Assembly (NCBI RefSeq): GCF_002283555.1
Contig: NZ_MVOI01000003.1
Coordinates: forward strand, 1,967,578 to 2,031,577
Direction: 5' to 3'
DNA length: 64,000 nucleotides
Source of the DNA: Rubrivirga sp. SAORIC476
GTDB lineage: Bacteria > Bacteroidota > Rhodothermia > Rhodothermales > Rubricoccaceae
The position numbers and the translations under genes were made by a program. The first letter of the stretch is position 1, and the number at the start of each line of letters is the position of its first letter. Positions 34,498 through 42,531 of the stretch are shown here, one piece after another. The notes under the pieces were generated by a model that saw nothing but the letters and a program-made list of their open reading frames with translations, searched no databases and was not told the DNA's origin.

Positions 34498-35538
34498 TCA
34501 CGCGTCGCATTCCGCTTCGACCCATCGAATGGCCGACTCGAGGACCGCGGGGCCCTCCGCGTCCACGTCGGGTGCGATCGGGCCCGCATATCGGCGGCCT
34601 GTCCGGTCCACGAACACACCGGTGGTCACGATCAAGAGTGCGCCATCGTCCAGCCGAACGGTCTGGTTTGCCGTCGGGACGCCGTATGTGGGCGAGCCGA
34701 AGCTCGCCGAGCGCGGGCGCCCCCGGAACGCGACGACGAGGGCCTCCGCCGAACTCGCCGTCAGGCTATCGGTCAGCACGGCCACCGGCGGCGTCCCGTC
34801 GAGGACCACAGGGGACTCGACGGTAAGCTGGGGGGCGGAGAGGGGGAGGATGCCCGCCAGGCGGAGGCGGAGCGAGACCTTTCCTCCGGCGTAGCGCCAC
34901 CCCATGTCCGACGGCCCCGGCACGTCGATTCCTCCGGCCTCGCCCTCACCCACGAGCGGCCCCGTGCCGGCCAGCATGGGCCAGAGATCCCCGCCCTGGT
35001 TCCCGCGGAGGTCGAGGACCCAGCCGCAGGGCTCGTCGTCGGCCAGTTGGGCGAGCGCGCCGTGGATCGCCTCCGCGAGGCCCGACCGCCGCTCGGGGTC
35101 GTCGTAGATGGCCGTGCCCAGGCGGAGGACGGCCACGGAGCCCACGGATCGCCCGTCGACAGGCGGCCCCTGCTCGGCCCGGCTCGCGCTCCGGCCGGCC
35201 GCCACCTGATCCGCCGTCACGAACGCGCTGTGGCCGTCGCCGAGCGCCTCGACGGCGTGGCGGATGGCCGGGTACGTCTCGGCGGGGGAGTCGGCGTTTC
35301 GCGCCAGGTCTGCTACGGCGTCGAGGGCCTCGGCGTTGAGCCTGTCGGCGTGGAGGGCCTCCTCCTGGAGGATCGTCAGGGCCCGAACTAGGTAGGCCTC
35401 GGCCCCGGGGGTGATGTCGCCGAGGTCGCGGGAGCCGAGCGGATGTCTTGGCCCGCAGCCTGCGATCACCGCCAGCAGCGCGACGGTGAGCCAGGCCCGG
35501 CCGATTCGACTAGGACCAGGTGAGGAACGATGGCGCAT
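34498..35538 (-). CDS. S41-family C-terminal-processing peptidase-like lipoprotein
   Basis: A 346-aa protein. The signal ends in the lipobox VIAGCGP. The S41 fold is seen in GWVLDLRGNQGGDLWPMLAG and the nucleophile region AVLTDSLTASSAEALVVAFR, followed by SFGSPTYGVPTANQ. The PDZ domain of typical CtpA proteins is absent. The ATG at 35538 overlaps the LanM stop by 29 bp, so translation is probably coupled. An outer-facing serine peptidase tied to the synthetase could finish leader removal after export or degrade stray peptide. Confidence 0.87.
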   Translation of the reverse strand: MRHRSSPGPSRIGRAWLTVALLAVIAGCGPRHPLGSRDLGDITPGAEAYLVRALTILQEEALHADRLNAEALDAVADLARNADSPAETYPAIRHAVEALGDGHSAFVTADQVAAGRSASRAEQGPPVDGRSVGSVAVLRLGTAIYDDPERRSGLAEAIHGALAQLADDEPCGWVLDLRGNQGGDLWPMLAGTGPLVGEGEAGGIDVPGPSDMGWRYAGGKVSLRLRLAGILPLSAPQLTVESPVVLDGTPPVAVLTDSLTASSAEALVVAFRGRPRSASFGSPTYGVPTANQTVRLDDGALLIVTTGVFVDRTGRRYAGPIAPDVDAEGPAVLESAIRWVEAECDA

Positions 35539-38467
35539 GAGAGGGGGCGTGGAGGCGCAGCAGGACGAGGCCGACACCGGAGAGGCCGGTGTAGAGACCG
35601 GGGTCGAAATATCCGGCGCCGTACTGGGCGACGTACGTTCCGTCGGCCCGGAGAGTCAGCCGCGCGGCCATGCCGCGGGCCGCGTCGGCGAGGGGGCCGT
35701 GGCCGCCGGAAACCTCGAACGCCGCAGCGACCCGCCCGAACGCGCCGCAGCAGGCGTGGTCGCGAGGCTGGTCGGCCAGGTCGAGAAGCCGGGCGGCTGC
35801 CTCGGCCAGCGGCCCGGGGGCCTCGATGTCGGGACCGTCTCCGGAGGAGGCGAGCGCGAGAAGGACGCCTGCCGTCCCGTGGCACCACATGTCGGAGGCA
35901 GGCTCGGGCGCGGCTTCGGAATCGTCCAGCCGGTCCAACCGGATCCACGAGGCGGTCGCCGAATCCATCCGTGACTGGACGTAGCCGATCGCATCGGCGG
36001 CGGCGGCGGTGTGCCGCTCGGTCCCGGCCAGCGCCCCGACACGCCGGAGGGCGTCCGCGATGCCGGCTACCCCGTGGGCGTACCCGATCAGGACGCCCTC
36101 CTCGGCAGAGGGCCATACCGCATGGCCTCGGAGCGAGAGGCGCGCCTGCAGGAGCCGGTCCGCACACCGAACGGCGAGGTCCAGTGCCCGCGCGCTCCCG
36201 GTGAGCTCATGGACACGGCTGAGACACAGGGCCGCGCCCGCCGACCCGGCGATCACGTCCAGGGCCTCGTCGCGGTCGATGGCCTCGGGGTCAAGGTGGT
36301 CGAGGGCGTCGACGGATGCGTCGGACCACGCGGGGTGGTCGAGGAGTCGGCCCGCCTCGGCGAGCGCGTACAGCACCGACGGCAGGCCGGTCGTCCCGCC
36401 GAGGCCGCGCACACGTCCCGCCCGGACCCGTCCCGCGAGGCCGTCGAGGAGCCTGCGCGCCATCCGCTCGGACGCGTCCGAGCCTCGGATCGCCGCGTGT
36501 GCTGCGAGAAACAGGCCGACTCCCGCCACGCCGTCGTGGAGCGACACCCCCGGCGGGGAGACCTCGCACCGGTCCAGGGCGGCCACACGGTCGACGTGGG
36601 GCCAGATCAGTGTCCCATCGGGCTGCTCGAACAGACCCGCTCGGATCTGGGCCGACACCGCGTCGGCCGCGGACCCGAGGTCGGCCGGGCTGGCGGCGGG
36701 CAGCCGGCGCCTGGGGGCGGGAAGGACGGTGGTTCCGTTCGAGCGCCGGGTGAAGAGGGCTGCCCGGATCGAGGCCTGCTGGAAGGCGAGGTCGTCGAGG
36801 GAGAGCGCCTGGATCCGGGCCTGGGTCCGTGCGAGCCCGCTCTCGGCGAAGAAGTGCGGGATGGGGCCCGCCGAGGTCTCGAGGGCCGTGCTGTCTACCG
36901 TCGCCTCGAAGAAGGGGACATCGAGGACATCGAGGGTCGCCTTCTCGTCGTGGACGATGGGGGCCCACGCCTCGCTGCCTTCGGCATGGAGGAGAGGGCG
37001 GAAGAGGAGGTCGAGTTCGAGGTCGCGGAGATCCGGGTCTCGAAGATGTCGGCACGTGAGGGCCTGGCGTGTCAGGGACCCGTAGGTCCGCGTGTGGCGG
37101 AACAGAAACCGCGTCCGGGCGCCATCGAACGCCGAGAGGGGCCCACCCGTCGAGCCCAACTCCTCGCGCCGGTCAGCGAAGAACCGGTAGGCGGCCTCGA
37201 ACCCGGCCATCAGGTCGTCCTCGTAGTCTTCGGGGTGGGCGGGCCCCGAGTGGGCGTGTGGAACGTTCTTCCTCGGGCCGTCGGGTGAGGGACCCGCGTC
37301 GAGCAGCCCCATCTCGCCGCTGAAGCCCCCGGTGTCGATCCGGAGCGACCCGGCGCCTGACCAGTGGGGGAGGAGCGAAGTCGAGACCACCGACTCGGAG
37401 ATGACGGCCGCCGGGGCGGCCGCGCCGAGCGTCGGTGGGTGATGGGCGAGCAGGACTTCGAGATCGATCGGAACCGGACCGTCCGGCCCCGCCACGATGT
37501 TTTCGAAGTGGAAGTCGCGGCCCCCGAGCATGTGGAGGGTGCACAGGAGGGCCCCGGCGCGCTGATAGTACCTGGCCGGGTCGACCGAGCCCTTCGCCTC
37601 GGCGATGAACTCGGCCCACCCGTGGGATCGGCGCCCGACTACTCGGGGAGAGTGGACGACCGGGCCGTTCTCGGCCGCCATCCACGCGGCGAACCGCCCG
37701 AACGCTAGGTCAAGGTCGACCGGGCGCGGTTTGTACACGGCCTTGAACCCGGAGCCGAACGTGGCGATCACGACCGAACGCCCCCGGCGATGCGGGTCGG
37801 AGAGGCCCGTCGAGACATCGACGAGGGGGCCGATGGCGCGGTCTCCCGTCCAGGCCTTCGCCGCCGCCTCGATGGACGACCGGTCTCGGCCGAGCCGACG
37901 CGCAAACTCCACCGTCGACTCGACCCAGTACAGCGCGCGCGTGGGGACGAGGCGAGCCAGGACGGGATAGTCCTCGAACAGGGTGTCGCCCGCGTCGCTC
38001 GCCAGGTCGGCAACGAACCCGGCGTAGACCTCGTCTGCGTTCCCACCCCGGATCGACTTCCGCACCGCGTAGGCCGTCCGAAGCGGATGGGAGGCGAGGG
38101 TGGCCAGTTCCGCTCCCAGCGCGGCCTCGAACCGATGGAGGACGGGGGCAGGCAGGGCGTCCTCCGGGCCGAGCGTGGCTCGGACGCGCTCGGCCGCCGC
38201 AGCGACCCACGGCGCCCAGGCCTCGACGAACGGGGTGCCTCCAGAAGGGACTTTGGCCCTCATGGAGCCCTCCCATCCCGAGGCCAGGCGGCGGGCGTCT
38301 GCCGTGAGCGCGGCGAGGGCGGGGGCGTCTGCACAGGGGGGCGCCGGTCCGGCATCGGTCCCGGAGAGCGCGCGCGGAGGGGCGCCGAGGCGGAGGCGGG
38401 CGTGGATCCGGGTGGAGTCGCCGCGCGCGGCGAGAGCGACCCAGCGGTCGGTGGCGGGGAGGGCCAT
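35510..38467 (-). CDS. lanM: class II lanthipeptide synthetase LanM
   Basis: A 985-aa bifunctional enzyme that dehydrates Ser/Thr and closes lanthionine rings. The N-terminal DUF4135 dehydratase part has DVSTGLSDPHRRGRSVVIAT, GFKAVYKPRPVDLDLAFGRF and GGRDFHFENIV. The C-terminal LanC-like cyclase has GVAGVGLFLAAHAAIRG, GYAHGVAGIADAL, WCHGTAGVLLAL (C862-H863) and HACCGAFGR (C906-C907). The CCG form of the zinc site is like ProcM-type synthetases that accept many substrates. The ATG at 38467 gives MALPATDRW, the natural N terminus. It lies downstream of precursor B, separated by a hairpin. Confidence 0.94.
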   Translation of the reverse strand: MALPATDRWVALAARGDSTRIHARLRLGAPPRALSGTDAGPAPPCADAPALAALTADARRLASGWEGSMRAKVPSGGTPFVEAWAPWVAAAAERVRATLGPEDALPAPVLHRFEAALGAELATLASHPLRTAYAVRKSIRGGNADEVYAGFVADLASDAGDTLFEDYPVLARLVPTRALYWVESTVEFARRLGRDRSSIEAAAKAWTGDRAIGPLVDVSTGLSDPHRRGRSVVIATFGSGFKAVYKPRPVDLDLAFGRFAAWMAAENGPVVHSPRVVGRRSHGWAEFIAEAKGSVDPARYYQRAGALLCTLHMLGGRDFHFENIVAGPDGPVPIDLEVLLAHHPPTLGAAAPAAVISESVVSTSLLPHWSGAGSLRIDTGGFSGEMGLLDAGPSPDGPRKNVPHAHSGPAHPEDYEDDLMAGFEAAYRFFADRREELGSTGGPLSAFDGARTRFLFRHTRTYGSLTRQALTCRHLRDPDLRDLELDLLFRPLLHAEGSEAWAPIVHDEKATLDVLDVPFFEATVDSTALETSAGPIPHFFAESGLARTQARIQALSLDDLAFQQASIRAALFTRRSNGTTVLPAPRRRLPAASPADLGSAADAVSAQIRAGLFEQPDGTLIWPHVDRVAALDRCEVSPPGVSLHDGVAGVGLFLAAHAAIRGSDASERMARRLLDGLAGRVRAGRVRGLGGTTGLPSVLYALAEAGRLLDHPAWSDASVDALDHLDPEAIDRDEALDVIAGSAGAALCLSRVHELTGSARALDLAVRCADRLLQARLSLRGHAVWPSAEEGVLIGYAHGVAGIADALRRVGALAGTERHTAAAADAIGYVQSRMDSATASWIRLDRLDDSEAAPEPASDMWCHGTAGVLLALASSGDGPDIEAPGPLAEAAARLLDLADQPRDHACCGAFGRVAAAFEVSGGHGPLADAARGMAARLTLRADGTYVAQYGAGYFDPGLYTGLSGVGLVLLRLHAPSHAPSFLTWS

Positions 38468-38491
38468 GGAAGGGGGGAGGGGGAATGCGAA

Positions 38492-38524
38492 AGGTGCCCG
38501 CACGGCGCGGGCCGGCGGGCACCT
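38492..38524 (-). terminator. hairpin between precursor B and lanM (attenuator-like)
   Basis: A perfect 10-bp stem AGGTGCCCGC / GCGGGCACCT with a 13-nt loop. On the minus strand it is followed by TTTCGCATT. It probably limits lanM expression relative to its precursor, as is common in RiPP operons. Confidence 0.6.
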
Positions 38525-38549
38525 CATGGGCGTCCTGGAAGGGGTGCCC

Positions 38550-38921
38550 TTACGTCGTCTCGATGCAGACCGCGGCCCAGCTCTTGAAGCAGTCGCAGGT
38601 GAACGTGCAGATCCAGGACTCGGACTCGGCCTGGACGCCGCCCGCGACGGCCTCGAGGTCCGCCTCCGAGAGCTCGGCCTCGGCCGGAGCCTCGTCCGGG
38701 ATCACCACGACGTTCTCGCCGCTCGCGACGCCGAGGTCGGCGCTGACGAACGTGATCGACGGGAGCTGGTCGGCCGGGTAGCCGGCGGAGGCGAACGCCT
38801 CGTGGAGGTCGGCAGCCGGGTCGTTGATGAGGCGTGCCTTCAGGGCGTCGTCGGTCGTGGCGCGGAGGACGAGGCGCTCGATGATGCGGTCGGGGGCCAC
38901 GGTGGGCTTCTGGTTAGCCAT
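38550..38921 (-). CDS. RiPP precursor B: NHLP leader with four-Cys lanthipeptide core
   Basis: A 123-aa precursor. The ~95-residue leader is of the nitrile-hydratase-like type (RIIERLVLRATTDDALKARL, then DLGVASGENVVVIPDEAP) and ends LSEADLEAVAGG. The core of 28 residues begins VQAESESWICTFTCDCFKSW and ends CIETT. It contains four Cys and six Ser/Thr, ideal for lanthionine rings. It is encoded just upstream of lanM in the same operon, so it is the primary substrate. The ATG at 38921 is chosen for its fit to the family leader. Confidence 0.93.
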   Translation of the reverse strand: MANQKPTVAPDRIIERLVLRATTDDALKARLINDPAADLHEAFASAGYPADQLPSITFVSADLGVASGENVVVIPDEAPAEAELSEADLEAVAGGVQAESESWICTFTCDCFKSWAAVCIETT

Positions 38922-39008
38922 TGGAGTCTGTGTTCGGTGTGAAAGGGTGTTTCGGTTTGAGAGACCGTCGAGGCTGCGAAGGCCGCCTCTGGGGTCTGCC
39001 ACGAGAGC

Positions 39009-39024
39009 TCCAAGGGCTGTGCCA
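39009..39024 (-). promoter_or_regulatory. sigma-54-type promoter TGGCACA-GCCC-TTGGA for precursor B-lanM operon
   Basis: Read on the minus strand, the -24 half is a perfect TGGCAC and the -12 half is TTGGA, with canonical spacing. Inferred start of transcription is near 38998, leaving a 77-nt leader before precursor B. Confidence 0.6.
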
Positions 39025-39076
39025 AGAGGCCGTGAAGGGCTTCAGGACCTCCTGTGCCCGTCGGGGGGCCGGAGGG

Positions 39077-39113
39077 TAGAGCCCGGGTTCGGCTTGTCGG
39101 GCCGGAGGCTCTA
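39077..39113 (-). promoter_or_regulatory. inverted TAGAGCC repeat, putative activator site (or terminator)
   Basis: TAGAGCC at 39077-39083 and GGCTCTA at 39107-39113, extended to 8 bp by flanking G/C. It lies 79-115 bp upstream of the inferred transcription start of the precursor B operon. It is also just past the stop codon of the activator gene, so it could double as that gene's terminator. Confidence 0.5.
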
Positions 39114-39125
39114 CTGGCGCGGGCC

Positions 39126-40265
39126 TCAGGCCGCGTTCCGCCGGTACCGCTCAGGCTTGAGGCGGTGGTGGCGGAGGAAGTCCATGAACTTGAGGTACTC
39201 CGCCTCGGGCAGCCCGAAGGCCCGGAGGGCGCGCTTGTAGCTGCCGCCTGCCTCGGAGAGCCCGCGCTCGACGATCTGGCGGACCTCGTCGCGGTTGAGC
39301 TCACGGTCCAGGTACGGATCCCGGACGACGGACCAGAAGGAGCCCTGGCCGCGCGACATCTGGGCGTAGGGGTCGCCGGTGCCGCCCGCGGCCATCGCCA
39401 GCGTGCGCTCGTCGAGTTCGTCGGGATCGGCCCGGAGCTCGGGCTCCACGTCGGCTGCCTCGATGGTGTCGCCGAGGCAGAGGCAGAAGGCCGTGTCGAG
39501 CAGGCCGCGGACTTCGCGGACGTTGCCCGGCCACGGGTAGCCTGTCAGGGCACGCACGGCGGACTCGCCCAGCAGGCGGTCCGCGCCGGCCTGGCGGCAG
39601 AGCTGGGCGAGGTACGCCTCGGCGATCATCCGCCAGTCGTCGCCGCGCTCGCGGAGGGCGGGCACGTGCAGCCGGAGCGGTGCCAGCCGGTAGTACAGGT
39701 CCTCGCGGAACGTGCCGTCGGCCACCATCGCACGCAAGTCGCGGTTGGTGGCCGCCACGACGCGCACGTCGACGCGCCGGGCCGCCGACTCGCCGAGGCG
39801 GACGATCTCGCCCACGCCGATGGCGCGCAGCAGGGCCGCCTGAGCGCGCGGCGTCAGCTCGCCGACTTCGTCGAGGAACAGCACCCCGCCGTCGGCTTCT
39901 TCGAACAGGCCCTTCCGGTCCTCGGTGGCGCCCGTGAACGAGCCCTTCTTGTGGCCGAACAGCTCGGAGATGAGCAGGTTCTCGTCGACGAACTGGGCGC
40001 AGTTGACACCCACGAACGCGCGCCCGGTGCGCGGCGACAGCAGGTACGTGGCGCGGGCGAACAGTTCTTTGCCCACGCCGCTCTCACCCGTGATAAGGAC
40101 GGGGCGGTCGACACGGGCGAACCGGTCCAGCCGGGTCTGGGCGGCGAGGAGGCCGGGCGAGGTCCCGATCATGCGAACGACGCCGGTGCGACCCCAGATG
40201 GCTTCGGACAGAGCCGCGATGCGGGAGGCGAGAGGCGTGAGCCAGGCGGAGGTAGGAGCAGGCAT
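39126..40265 (-). CDS. sigma-54-dependent enhancer-binding activator without receiver domain
   Basis: A 379-aa AAA+ activator of RpoN promoters. A short N-terminal stretch (~50 aa) has no receiver or GAF domain. The AAA+ module begins near GTSPGLLAAQTRLDRFARVD, with Walker A GESGVGKE, sigma-54 contact loop GSFTGAT (GAFTGA variant) and Walker B GVLFLDEVGEL. YPWPGNVREVRGLLDTAF is conserved near the end. The C-terminal Fis-like helix-turn-helix region contains SYKRALRAFGLPEAEYLKFM. Like PspF it may be controlled by a partner rather than by phosphorylation. It sits behind a small secreted peptide and next to four putative sigma-54 units. Confidence 0.92.
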   Translation of the reverse strand: MPAPTSAWLTPLASRIAALSEAIWGRTGVVRMIGTSPGLLAAQTRLDRFARVDRPVLITGESGVGKELFARATYLLSPRTGRAFVGVNCAQFVDENLLISELFGHKKGSFTGATEDRKGLFEEADGGVLFLDEVGELTPRAQAALLRAIGVGEIVRLGESAARRVDVRVVAATNRDLRAMVADGTFREDLYYRLAPLRLHVPALRERGDDWRMIAEAYLAQLCRQAGADRLLGESAVRALTGYPWPGNVREVRGLLDTAFCLCLGDTIEAADVEPELRADPDELDERTLAMAAGGTGDPYAQMSRGQGSFWSVVRDPYLDRELNRDEVRQIVERGLSEAGGSYKRALRAFGLPEAEYLKFMDFLRHHRLKPERYRRNAA

Positions 40266-40294
40266 GGGACCAGAGTGCAGGAGAGAAGCGAGGG

Positions 40295-40459
40295 TTACAG
40301 GCAGACGATATGGCCCATGATGATGATGCACTTCTGGTCGGGGTCGTCGGAGGCGAGGGCGTCCTGGACCTGCGTCGCGGGTCCGGTCTCGGGTGCCGAC
40401 AGAGCTTGGGCCGGGAGGGTCGGGGCGAGGAAGAGGGCGAGGGCAGCGAGGAGGAACAT
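40295..40459 (-). CDS. small secreted peptide upstream of the sigma-54 activator
   Basis: A 54-aa ORF. The N-terminal signal peptide is MFLLAALALFLAPTLPAQAL. The mature part of about 30 residues ends DPDQKCIIIMGHIVCL with two Cys. The ATG at 40459 is preferred over an upstream frame extension. The stop lies 30 bp before the activator start, so they share a transcript. I do not recognise it. It could be a signalling peptide or a regulator partner, or a spurious ORF; its signal sequence and spacing favour a real gene. Confidence 0.55.
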   Translation of the reverse strand: MFLLAALALFLAPTLPAQALSAPETGPATQVQDALASDDPDQKCIIIMGHIVCL

Positions 40460-40748
40460 GGCCAGGGAGGAAGGAGTGGTGCGGGGTGGAGCCACAGTTT
40501 GCGTAGTGGAGCCCACTCTCTACTAGGCACACTCTGACCCTTCGTGGTGGTCGTTCTGCAAAGCTCGCCCGTCGGCTCTGCTACGTGCATGTCTATCAGG
40601 GAGACGAGTCGTGCTCGCAAGGCGACTAGCGGAACTAGTCGATCGGTCTATGGCCGAGGGACGGTCCTGGAAAAGAGACTCGTGAAGTGCGGGGTGGGCC
40701 CCGCTCCCTCGCGTGCGAGAGGCCCGATCTCGCGATGGGTCTCTCCCT
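40460..40748. other. 289-bp intergenic region upstream of the peptide-activator operon
   Basis: A lower-GC region between two minus-strand operons. It holds a perfect 7-bp inverted repeat CGACTAG-cggaa-CTAGTCG at 40623-40641 that could be an operator. No gene was found. Confidence 0.4.
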
Positions 40749-41867
40749 CTATCGCCCGGGCGCCTCCTCCACGGCCTCGGCGCGCGGCACCGAGACCTGC
40801 ACGCGGAAGCCGCCTTCGGAGCGGTTCGCCACGTGGAGCGTCCCGGACACCGCGTCGGCTCGTTCCTGCATGCCGAGCAGCCCGAAGTGGCCGTCGGCGG
40901 CGAGGGCAGAGAAGTCGGTCACGGCGCCGAGGCCGGGGCCGTCGTCCTCGATGATGAGGCAGACCTCGTCGTCCGACAGGTCGAGTTCGAGGCGGAGGGT
41001 CGCCGGAGGCCCGTGCTTGGCCGCGTTGTTCATGGCCTCCTGCGCGATCCGGAACAGTGCGAGGCGGATGGGCTCGGGGAGCTTGAGGCCGTCGGGGGCG
41101 AGGGCGAGGCGGACCTCGATGCCGGGGTGCCGTCGGCGGAACCGGTCGGCATGGGCGGAGAGGGCGGCGGAGAGCCCGAACGGGCCAAGCGCGGGGGGGC
41201 GGAGCGCCTCGGTGATGCGGCGGAGGTCCTCGACGACGGTGTGGGCGTCGTCCTGCGCGCCGCGGACACGCGGCCGAGCGGCAGCGTCGCCGTCGAGCGC
41301 GTCGGCGGCGAGGCCGAGCTGCATGCGAAGCGCGTGGAGGTCCTGGAGCGGGCCGTCGTGGAGTTCGCGCGCCAGCTGTCGGCGTTCGTCCTCGCGGCTC
41401 TCGGCCAGTTGCCGCCTGGCCTCCTGAAGCTGCCGCCGCTTGTCGAGTTCCTTGAGGTAGCGGCGGCGGTAGACGTAGAGAGGCAGTATCGCCACCAGAA
41501 CGACCGCCCCGCCGAGCAGCCCCAGCAGGACGTAGAAGGTGGCGCGCGGGATGTCGATGTTGACGCGCTGGCTCCGCCCCTCGACCGCGTCCTGCACGCG
41601 CGTCTGGATCGACTGCTGGTAGAACTGCGGAATCAGGATGCGCCCGCCGTAGGGGTCCTCAACCTCGATCCAGGTCTTGCCGAGGCTGGTGGAGCCCTCG
41701 GCGCCATCCGCGTCGAGCGCCCGGTAGCGCCACGTGCCCAGGCGCTCGGCCCCCATCACGTAGAAAGAATCCCAGGCGAGGGCCTCGCGGAGGGCCGGGG
41801 GCGTCTGCGCCATCGCTGGCACGGCGACGAGCGAGACAGCGAAGACGAGTCGGGAGAGGCTCAGCAC
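40749..41867 (-). CDS. sensor histidine kinase, NarL/DesK type (HK1)
   Basis: A 372-aa membrane sensor. The signal peptide or first helix is LSLSRLVFAVSLVAVPAMAQ. A ~100-residue extracytoplasmic domain follows, then one membrane helix (FYVLLGLLGGAVVLVAILPL) and a coiled coil. The HisKA_3 phosphoacceptor is RQLARELHDGPLQDLHALRM. The HATPase has IAQEAMNNAAKHGP and IIEDDGPGLG. It is the last gene of an operon with the response regulator and a second related kinase, so both probably feed the same regulator. Confidence 0.92.
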   Translation of the reverse strand: MLSLSRLVFAVSLVAVPAMAQTPPALREALAWDSFYVMGAERLGTWRYRALDADGAEGSTSLGKTWIEVEDPYGGRILIPQFYQQSIQTRVQDAVEGRSQRVNIDIPRATFYVLLGLLGGAVVLVAILPLYVYRRRYLKELDKRRQLQEARRQLAESREDERRQLARELHDGPLQDLHALRMQLGLAADALDGDAAARPRVRGAQDDAHTVVEDLRRITEALRPPALGPFGLSAALSAHADRFRRRHPGIEVRLALAPDGLKLPEPIRLALFRIAQEAMNNAAKHGPPATLRLELDLSDDEVCLIIEDDGPGLGAVTDFSALAADGHFGLLGMQERADAVSGTLHVANRSEGGFRVQVSVPRAEAVEEAPGR

Positions 41868-41888
41868 ACGCGGTGGGGCTCGGCCGCG

Positions 41889-42506
41889 TTACTCGGCGCC
41901 GGGGAACCCGTTCCGCCACGCCCACGCGACGGCCTCGCGCGCCGTCCTGACGCCGATCTTGGCATACGTGTTGGCGAGGTGGTTGCGGACCGTGTTCTCG
42001 GAGATGAACAGTGTCTCGCCAATCTGGGCGTTGGCCTTGCCCTGCGCCAGCAGCGCCAGCACCTCGCACTCGCGCTCCGAGAGCCCAGCGGCCGGGTCGT
42101 CCTTCGACGTCGGCTGGACGAACCAGCGGCCCTCGCCCCGGGCCACGGCTCGAACGGCTTCGATGATGAGCGACGGCGGCTTGTCCTTGGTGAGGTATCC
42201 CGAGGCTCCGTTCTGCAGCAGCCCGCTCACGTACGAGGCGTCGTCGTAGGACGAGAGGGCCAGGACCCGGACCGGCAGCCCCTCATCGCGGACGGTTCGA
42301 GAGACGTCCACGCCGGTCAGGCGGGGCATCTCCATGTCCAGGACCGCCACGTCGAGCCCTCCTGCACGGATGGCGCGGATGGCCTCCTCGCCGTCCGCCG
42401 CCTCGGCCACGACCTCAATGTCGGCCTCGGCGTCGAGCAGTGCGCGGATGCCGCGCCTCCACACCGGATGGTCGTCGGCGATCAGGACGCGGATGGAGAC
42501 GGGCAT
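41889..42506 (-). CDS. NarL/LuxR-family response regulator
   Basis: A 205-aa DNA-binding regulator. The receiver domain has acidic residues in VLIADDHPVWRRG, the phospho-Asp in DVAVLDMEMPRLTG and Lys in GYLTKDK. The C-terminal LuxR helix-turn-helix is LSERECEVLALLAQGKANAQ, then ISENTVRNHLANTYAKIGV. The ATG at 42506 is chosen (MPVSIRVLIADD). It lies between two histidine kinase genes in an operon behind precursor C, suggesting peptide-linked signalling. Confidence 0.93.
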   Translation of the reverse strand: MPVSIRVLIADDHPVWRRGIRALLDAEADIEVVAEAADGEEAIRAIRAGGLDVAVLDMEMPRLTGVDVSRTVRDEGLPVRVLALSSYDDASYVSGLLQNGASGYLTKDKPPSLIIEAVRAVARGEGRWFVQPTSKDDPAAGLSERECEVLALLAQGKANAQIGETLFISENTVRNHLANTYAKIGVRTAREAVAWAWRNGFPGAE

Positions 42507-42531
42507 CGGGGCGTTGGGGTACCGCCAGAGG

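Noticed and set aside
38980-39000. A TGGC...GGC sequence as -24/-12 promoter of precursor B
   Set aside because: Spacing is two bases too long; the site at 39009-39024 fits exactly.
39076-39114. Calling the GTAGAGCC/GGCTCTAC repeat only a terminator of the activator gene
   Set aside because: The same heptamer repeat occurs at the same distance upstream of another sigma-54-type promoter, so a binding site is at least as likely.
40500-40520. TGGAGCC-N5-TTGC-like sequence on the plus strand as a sigma-54 promoter
   Set aside because: Spacing is one base too long and no plus-strand gene lies downstream.
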